This document shows, piece after piece, positions 59,201 to 64,000 of a stretch of DNA of 64,000 bases. The notes under the pieces were generated by a model. It saw nothing but the letters and a program-made list of their open reading frames with translations. It searched no databases and was not told the DNA's origin. Positions within the stretch are counted from its first letter, which is position 1. Each line of letters starts with the position of its first letter. The stretch lies in the NCBI RefSeq assembly GCF_905475395.1, contig NC_058342.1, positions 20,804,640 to 20,868,639 on the forward strand. The letters run 5' to 3'. The position numbers and the translations under genes were made by a program. This DNA is from Chrysoperla carnea (lineage: Eukaryota > Arthropoda > Insecta > Neuroptera > Chrysopidae).

Positions 59201-62200
59201 AATTCACACAATTAAATAAAACAGTAAGTGTATTAAAATACTAACTAAACTAAGAAGATTAAATTTTTAACAGCTAATATATTTAACACACTAACCTGTT
59301 ATAAAATGAGTGTTGCAACTATATGAATATTTGTTGTAGGTTGATGAGAAAACGAAGCAAATCACAAAATTAGAGAAGCAATTACAAGAAATGAAAGATC
59401 AAATAGCAACACATGAAAAAACAATTAGCAGTAAAAATACTGAATTATCGAAATTAGAAAAACAACAGACCAGTTATAGTTCGAATCAACTAGAACTAAA
59501 TAAAACCAAAGAACAAATTGAAACGATAAAAAAATCTAAAGATACTATTGAAAAGGATTTGAATCAATTGAAAAAAGACATGATTGTTTATCAAACTAAG
59601 AATAAGGATTTAGAAAATGATGTTAAGGTAAAAAAACGAGTCACAAGGGGTCTTAGAAATGGTTGCCATTTTATATCCAAATATGTAGATAGTAAAACCG
59701 ATGTTTTTCTGCCTTATTGCTTCATTTATTTCTGTAGGAATTGGTATTATGAAAAAAATTTTCTTTTTTTTTCTGCTGAAAATGGAAAGATCATATTTAT
59801 AAGTTTTATAACAAAACTGTTTTTATTTGTTCATGATAATTTTAAAGTTACAGACACTTGAAGAATTTTTTAAACGAGAAACGAAAACGCCGGACAAAAA
59901 AATGTTCGTAAAAGATCGTGTAACGTCATAATGTTAATTAATAATTGTACACAGTGTATACTATTCAACCTTTGAAAATACACTACTGGAATTGTTAACA
60001 GAGTGAGAACCACGTCTCAAAGTAGATTGACAAAGATATTAATGCCGAAGCATGGTCATAATACGCAAGTCTTAATATACAACATAATATCCTGGCGCGT
60101 ATTTAAAATAAGATTATACCACTTTAAATAAAATTAAAACAGTATATTTTGAAAAAAATTACCATTTTACCCTTTTACCATTTTTTTAAAATTTTTTTCA
60201 TAGAATTAATACAAAATTATCTAACAATATTACTCGTTTGAACAAAATAAATTTGTATGCAGGTATGAATGTGAAATATAAACAGATCATTGATGCAGCT
60301 GATTCCGGTCATATGATCATGCGCATTTAATACCATCCTTCGGTATAACGTGTTTCTCCGTCAACTGTTTGAATATTGTATTTTTGTCTTTGTTAATCTA
60401 CTCTGTGAAGCCAAAATATACATACTTGGTATACGCTGGGCTCATCTATTTAAAATATATGATCTAAGTATTTAACTAACATTATTAAGTCACAACGATG
60501 TTTTACGAACATTTTTTTTGTCGGGCGTTTTCGTTTCTCTTTTGGAAAGTTCTTTTCAAACTGTCTGTAACTTTAAAATTACCATGAAAAAATAAAAAAT
60601 AAAAACAGTTTTACTACAAAACTTATATATGATCTTTCCATTTTTGACAAAAAAAAATCCCAATTTGAAAACATGTTTGCCCTATCACAAAAATCTAATG
60701 AAAATTTCTACCTTTGCCCAAAATCCTGCTTGCAAACCTTGGATGTTCGAAACAAGCAAGAATTTTATGAATATTTCAAAAATAGCTTCGTTAATTTGTT
60801 TTTTATTATAGGCATTAAATGACCAAAATAGTAAATTAAAGGATAAGCACGAAAAAGAACTGAAATTAAAAGAATCAGAAATCAAACGGTTGGAGTTTAA
60901 ATTAAAAACTACACCATTAGAGAGTAAATTTAGCAAGAGTCAACCAGCTGTAGACGCAAACAAACTCAAAGAGTACGAAGAACAAATCAATAGTAAGTAA
61001 CAAAAAGTTCTTAAAGACTCAACCCTCAAAAACCTTCCCGTTCCAAGCTACGGCCCTTCAAATGTTATGCCTGAATTAGATATTTATTTTTGTTAAAATT
61101 TTTTTGAAAGTAGCGAAAACGTTGGAGAAGAGTTCAGAAAAATTTTCAAAACTGTGTCATAAGCTCGCGTCCAAACGGACATAAACGCTCGAATATGCAA
61201 TCTGATTTAGTTTAAGATTACATTGGTTTGTTTCTGACACATTTATAGAATCGATTTTTGAATTATCGCATTATTTTATCAAATTTGAAGACTCTTGCGC
61301 TCAACTTTTTTGATTATTTCCGTGACATCTGGATCAACGAAGTTCAATCTTGGCGAAATACATTGCCGGACTGACTCGATATATTCCATGAAGATGCGTG
61401 TCCAAATGTCTACCAATTGCTTCGCGTTCTGGCACTTTTGCCTGTGTCAACAGCGACAAATGAACGCTCCTTTTCAACTTTGGATCGTCTCAAATCATAC
61501 CTTAGATCGGCAATGTCTAAAGAATCGATGATGAGGAGCCTCGCTTATTATACATCACGGTGTAGAAATCGATGCGCACATAGTTTAGGAAAAGTTTTGT
61601 CCTGTAACTCACAGAATTAACTTATTGAAAAATAGTGACTGAATATCACATTTTGACATAATAAAATGTTCCCTTACTCGGAAAAAAGTCTCTTGTTTTT
61701 ATTGACTTTATGACCTAATATGATGAATAAAATTTTAATTCCTTCCTCTTGGATGATTCCTACGCACGAGCCTAACACGAGTGATCCCATACTAGTTCCT
61801 TCTTCCATCTTTGATGACGGAACTCTTATATGTGACATATCTAATTCAATAAAATTTTTTTATAGAATTAAAAGCAGAAATCAACAACGATAAACAAGAA
61901 TACGATGACTTAACACGTAAATACGAACTCTTAGAAGAAGAACATGTCGTTGTTAAAGCAGAACTCGTTATTGAAAAAGAGAACATTAACCGTCAACTTC
62001 AAGAAACCGAGACAAGTTTAAATGAGTTAAACGAATTAAACATGAAATATTTAATCGAAATACAACAACTTCAAACCAAGCTCAAAGAACAAGAGGCTCA
62101 AAATCAAGATGTCCATTTGATCGATATGCTCAACGATCAAATTACAACAGTTCGACGGGAAAACGATGTTTTGAAACAAAAATTGGATGATTACAATAAA

Positions 62201-63865
62201 GTCGATAAGATCCAACTGAACATTAACACTGATAACACAATCTTAAATCTTGAAAAAGATATTCGACAATTACAGAATAAGTTACAGAATCAAGAAAAGA
62301 TTCACAAGATTGAGCTGAACGAGAGTAAAATGCGTTACGATAAACAATTGACAATCGTTAATGATGAATTACAGCAATTGCAAATCCAGATGAAACACTT
62401 TAAAAGAGAGAGAGATCACTACAAAGATATGTTAAATGAATTGAATAAAAAGAATCAGCTAACGAAGCAAACGGATTCCAGTAAAAACGATAATAGTATC
62501 AATAATAACGATAAATTTATCCAATTACAGCAACATATCCACTATTTGGAGGATCAACTATCGGAATCTAACCTAGAAACGTCGAAATTAAAGACAGAAC
62601 TCTTAGCGGAACGTTCACAATGGGAGATTAAACTATCGGAGTTAAAAACACGTTGCAATGAGTTGGAGGAAGATCGAATACTTACTAGTGGGCGATCTAA
62701 GATACCCGGGCAAAGGACTAGAATGGAATTGGCTTGGCAGAAGGAACGGGAAGAACAACAGCGGTTATTACAAGAAACATCCACGCTAGCTCGTGATTTA
62801 CGTCAAACGTTGTTTGAAGTCGAAAGGGAACGTGATAAGGAACGTTTGGAATTCAAACGAAAACAGGAACAATTCCAGAAATTCATCGATGATGAAAATG
62901 ATGACAATAAGAAGAAATTAGTTGAAATCCAATGCGATTTATTGGAATTACGAGATGCTCATGCGAAATTACGGACTACAAATGAAAAACTACGTCGGGA
63001 AAAGGATAAATATGAACGAGAGTTTAATGATATTCGAATTCTCTTACATACCAAGAAACGAAACGATTTTGAGGAAGATAAGAAGTTAAGTGTACTTTTG
63101 GAGTATGTCGATGATTTAATTCAAGTTTTAAGTGGTCAAGGGGATGCGAAAGATGACGATACAAATTCGTTGTTAGCGATGACACCAACTGCACCAAGAC
63201 GATTTAAAAGTAAATCGCGAGAATCTTCTCCAGCACCGCCTAGCGATTCCGATAAGTTGAATGCATCTCGGAGTACCCGATCACAGAGTAAAGAACCATC
63301 TCCAGCGCCTTCAACAACTGCTACATCGCTTAAATCAAATTCAAATCGTATACAATTAACGGTAAATCGATTAATCGAGGCTACAAATGAACTACGTAAA
63401 TATCAACGATTAGATCGTGAACTGGATCGTGATCATTCGAATAAACGATCAAGCATGCGACGTGCAGCATCGATTGAAGCCGATAACACATCAACATCGA
63501 TCACATCGAATAATCTAAATCGTCGTAGTATATCGTTAAGTGGGCACACTAATAGCTCGATAAATAATCAAGAGGGTCCCGTATGGAAAACTCGAAGTAT
63601 CGATGATGATAATAGTTTAAGTAGTATACAATCGTTAGAAGCGAGTGGCGGTGTAAATGTAAATAGTAATTATTTAGATTCACGATTATCCGGTGGATCG
63701 ACCCAAAGTGATATTATAAATACGGGAAATGTTAAGAAGAAGAAGGGATTTATAGGAAAATTAAAGAAATTAACTAAGTCACATTCAATTGATGATTCCA
63801 CGAATATTGATTATCATCAAAGTCATTTAATGGTTTCGTCATCGTCGACAGTTTCCCAACAACAT
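44271..63865 (+). CDS. Large coiled-coil protein resembling the SOGA/MTCL family (3' partial)
   Basis: Thirteen exons, all phase-consistent, total 5607 bases (1869 codons), with the last donor CAT|GTAAGT at 63865 so the gene runs on: 44271-44368, 45948-46091, 48032-48393, 49221-50410, 51304-51432, 53646-53736, 55436-55554, 55952-56301, 56822-57327, 59075-59223, 59340-59627, 60812-60992, 61866-63865. The ATG is the first after an in-frame stop at 44262; an acceptor at 44230 implies a non-coding exon upstream. Residues 14-31 have a Cys/His set (CPLGFHP...CKRCF). Then come a Ser/Thr-rich linker, a Lys/Pro/Thr tract and long heptad-rich coiled coils. SOGA/MTCL-like blocks are 'LCEELMDENEDMKKE', 'SKNCRILSFKLRKSE' and 'LRDAHAKLRTTNEKLRREKD'. 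The end is Ser-rich and basic ('KKKKGFIGKLKKLTKS'). Family members are microtubule crosslinkers or autophagy regulators; that role here is inference. Confidence 0.85.
46228..46608. other. Module 1: TQTD repeats (+) with convergent 58-residue frame (-), intron 2 of the coiled-coil gene
   Basis: On +, 46228-46430 reads a 23-residue repeat of the type DFGQQFRSxxDSxYTQTDNNSSQ, with about two and a half units. On -, 46432-46608 is an ATG-to-TAG frame of 58 residues containing 'KNKSMVFDEVDQLHKDI' and 'AVEVMAKQMGMTVKV', with a stop directly before the ATG. A longer, broken relative is at 52643-53220. I do not recognise either product. The composition is protein-like, so this may be a captured gene piece or an element gene pair. 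Confidence 0.5.
46640..46930 (+). mobile_element. LINE RNase H remnant in intron 2
   Basis: Across frameshifts the sequence reads 'LVWVPG', then an aspartate/alanine-rich 'EADEL'-like segment, then 'LRWKRERNCNTAR'. This is the RNase H 'WVPGHSG' motif and the following linker of non-LTR retrotransposon ORF2. Several frameshifts make it a pseudogene. Confidence 0.5.
46965..47535. mobile_element. Foldback element in intron 2
   Basis: About 46972-47162 is the reverse complement of about 47300-47535. Paired blocks are 'gagcagtaagacggatc' with 'gatccgtcttactg', 'gaaaaactggaaac' with 'tttccagtgtttcat', and 'ttacgagaatatgta' with 'acatattctcgtaaaa'. A run of 12 C lies at about 47341-47352. Confidence 0.65.
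47690..47970 (+). repeat. Dispersed repeat family B, + copy, ending in cctaacctaacc
   Basis: Shared landmarks with 15785-15990 are 'tctttctttgac', 'aacaactccaaatgg', 'atcacaacggac' and 'ctaagtgtgtctcacc'. The 3' end 'taacctaacctaacc' is the tail type seen at the SINE-like repeat at 20393. Family B may therefore also be a retroposed short element. Confidence 0.55.
48705..49176. mobile_element. Probable Tigger-like MITE in intron 3
   Basis: The left 'cctggctaagtgagat' mirrors the right 'atttcacttaaccagg', with the right end finishing 'ttttactgta' like other pogo-type ends here. The interior has two similar blocks ('gaattcaattattttgag', 'ttgagttttggtg'). The left terminus is less well defined. 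Confidence 0.5.
50490..51060 (-). mobile_element. LINE 3' end fragment (minus) in intron 4
   Basis: This is the reverse complement of the block at 25480-26020: 'ctctgtgccttccttgatag', 'gagatgctattttaagcag', 'agacactgtcgattgaac' in reverse sense, and 'agttgagaagggtggtgag'. It is inactive. Confidence 0.6.
51846..52595. mobile_element. Terminal-inverted-repeat element, about 750 bases, intron 5
   Basis: The left end 'ggaatttcgattagtcgaa' mirrors the right end 'ttgactaatcgaaattcc'. No transposase reading frame is recognised inside. The end immediately precedes the TQTD module at 52643. Confidence 0.6.
52643..53220. other. Module 2: TQTD repeats (+) with broken convergent frame (-), intron 5 of the coiled-coil gene
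   Basis: On +, an open frame carries about four units of the 23-residue repeat: HFGQQFKMSVDIKHTQTDDK, DFGQQFKSTVDSHQFTQTEN, DFGQQFRSSIDSQYTQTDN, and a partial DFGQQITIPVDSSLTQTEN. The following 130 bases are about the same as module 1's minus-strand frame. Here that frame is interrupted by a short insertion that repeats 'gttgatcaacttc'-type sequence and brings in stops. It sits between a MITE (ending 52595) and another (starting 53231), in the same orientation as module 1. Confidence 0.5.
53231..53609. mobile_element. MITE with TA-type ends in intron 5
   Basis: The left 'tacagtcgaaaccgattata' mirrors the right 'tataagcgattttgactgta'. The ends resemble Tc1/mariner/pogo MITEs. It lies 37 bases before the acceptor of the exon at 53646 and so replaces almost all of that exon's upstream sequence. 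Confidence 0.7.
54505..54970. repeat. Cluster of 'ggatcattttac' words in intron 6
   Basis: The word occurs in forms 'ggatcgttttactg', 'gtaaaatgatccc', 'ggtgatcattttacc', 'gggatcattttagcg', 'aggatcattttactcg' and 'gggatcattttacact', in both orientations over about 460 bases. The spacing is irregular, so it is not a simple tandem repeat. The rest of 53737-55435 shows nothing recognised. Confidence 0.5.
56356..56810 (-). mobile_element. Helitron-like element (minus orientation) in intron 8
   Basis: On the minus strand the element ends with hairpin 'cgagcaaagctcg', then about 13 bases, then CTAA followed by T, matching the Helitron CTRR-T rule. The interior has three diverged direct repeats built on 'gaaaatcgttggagc' and 'cctgcatactaa' with 'tttcgtccc' or 'tttcacccc' variants. 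No coding sequence is present, and its other end is unclear. Confidence 0.5.
57840..58860 (+). mobile_element. LINE fragment: RNase H remnants and 3' end, intron 9
   Basis: Broken frames read 'ETVDELAHEGATLPYQGLEQ' near 57930 and a second 'WVPGHSGV...ENEAADSLA' near 58290-58345, i.e. two RNase H motifs. The 'QAKLCITTASTLDCARMKLK' segment, 'RFKLFGSKTLEPSILG' and the 3' untranslated part follow. This is the longest copy of the LINE family that also ends at 13486, 25480 and 50490. Two RNase H remnants suggest nested or tandem insertions. Confidence 0.65.
59750..60660. mobile_element. Foldback element, about 0.9 kb, intron 11
   Basis: About 59780-59945 is a strong reverse complement of about 60470-60655. 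Paired blocks are 'aatggaaagatcatat' with 'atgatctttccattt', 'aattttaaagttacagaca' with 'tgtctgtaactttaaaatt', and 'cgagaaacgaaaacgccgg' with 'gggcgttttcgtttctc'. It sits shortly after the donor at 59627 and before the acceptor at 60811, so it fills most of that intron. Confidence 0.75.
61090..61772 (+). mobile_element. hAT transposase C-terminal fragment, intron 12
   Basis: The frame at about 61417-61617 reads 'LRVLALLPVSTATNERSF' and 'LDRLKSYLRSAMS', the hAT dimerisation domain hallmark. The surrounding DNA matches the element at 36538-37430, and the right end 'cgcacgagcct' is a diverged version of its terminal repeat. The left end is missing. Transposase is incomplete and inactive. Confidence 0.75.
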
Positions 63866-64000
63866 GTAAGTTTATTTTAGTAACAATATCTCTCACTAGA
63901 AGCGTCAATGTAATACAAAGTCTTCAAGAATGTTTTCACTCAAATGTGTATCTATTTAAGTGAGTAATTACGAATCGCGCTTATAAACCTCGTTGAAACG
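63866..64000 (+). other. Start of the next intron of the coiled-coil gene
   Basis: GTAAGT follows codon CAT at 63863-63865. A stop (TAG) is met a few codons into read-through, which supports splicing rather than an early end. Nothing else is seen before the window edge. Confidence 0.6.

Noticed and set aside
1-64000. CRISPR array, bacterial operons or prophage
   Set aside because: All supported genes are split by GT-AG introns and are animal families; no regularly spaced short repeats with unique spacers were seen.

Overview
The window is AT-rich eukaryotic DNA from an arthropod, most likely an insect. The evidence is GT-AG introns throughout, a Shark-type SH2-ankyrin-SH2 tyrosine kinase (a family kept in arthropods and cnidarians but absent from vertebrates), and a dense load of insect-style mobile DNA (Helitron, hAT, pogo/Tigger, LINE, tRNA-derived SINE and many short inverted-repeat elements). 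I cannot name the species. All exon models below were built by eye from open frames, splice sites and phase; each complete model sums to a whole number of codons.

Layout. (1) 531-4198, + strand: the last three coding exons of a MAST-type microtubule-associated serine/threonine kinase; kinase and PDZ domains would lie upstream of the window. (2) 4199-16494: about 12 kb with no gene I can support, filled with inverted-repeat elements, a LINE 3' end and dispersed repeats. (3) 16495-24596, +: a complete seven-exon Shark kinase gene. (4) 27572-30756, -: a complete three-exon PDIA6/P5-type protein disulfide isomerase ending in KDEL, convergent with Shark. (5) 34330-38640, -: a two-exon BTB-BACK-PHR protein of the BTBD1/2/3/6 type, with a short N-terminus and an internal duplication in BACK. 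(6) 38641-44270: intergenic DNA with MITEs, a Helitron end and a Tigger/pogo element. (7) 44271 to beyond 63865, +: at least thirteen coding exons of a very large coiled-coil protein resembling the SOGA/MTCL family.

The five genes are unrelated housekeeping or signalling genes: cytoskeletal kinase, innate or engulfment signalling kinase, ER folding enzyme, ubiquitin-ligase-type adaptor and microtubule-type coiled-coil protein. I see no functional cluster.

The most interesting signal is in the last intron of Shark (about 23,830-24,316). It contains tandem promoter-like blocks with heat-shock-element arrays, a TATA box and a TCAGTC initiator at textbook spacing, on the Shark sense strand, just upstream of a Helitron-like 3' terminus (hairpin followed by CTAG-T). 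This looks like a heat-shock promoter carried by a Helitron. The second unusual signal is a pair of modules in two introns of the coiled-coil gene. Each has an open 23-residue TQTD-containing repeat on + and a convergent short reading frame on - that I cannot assign.
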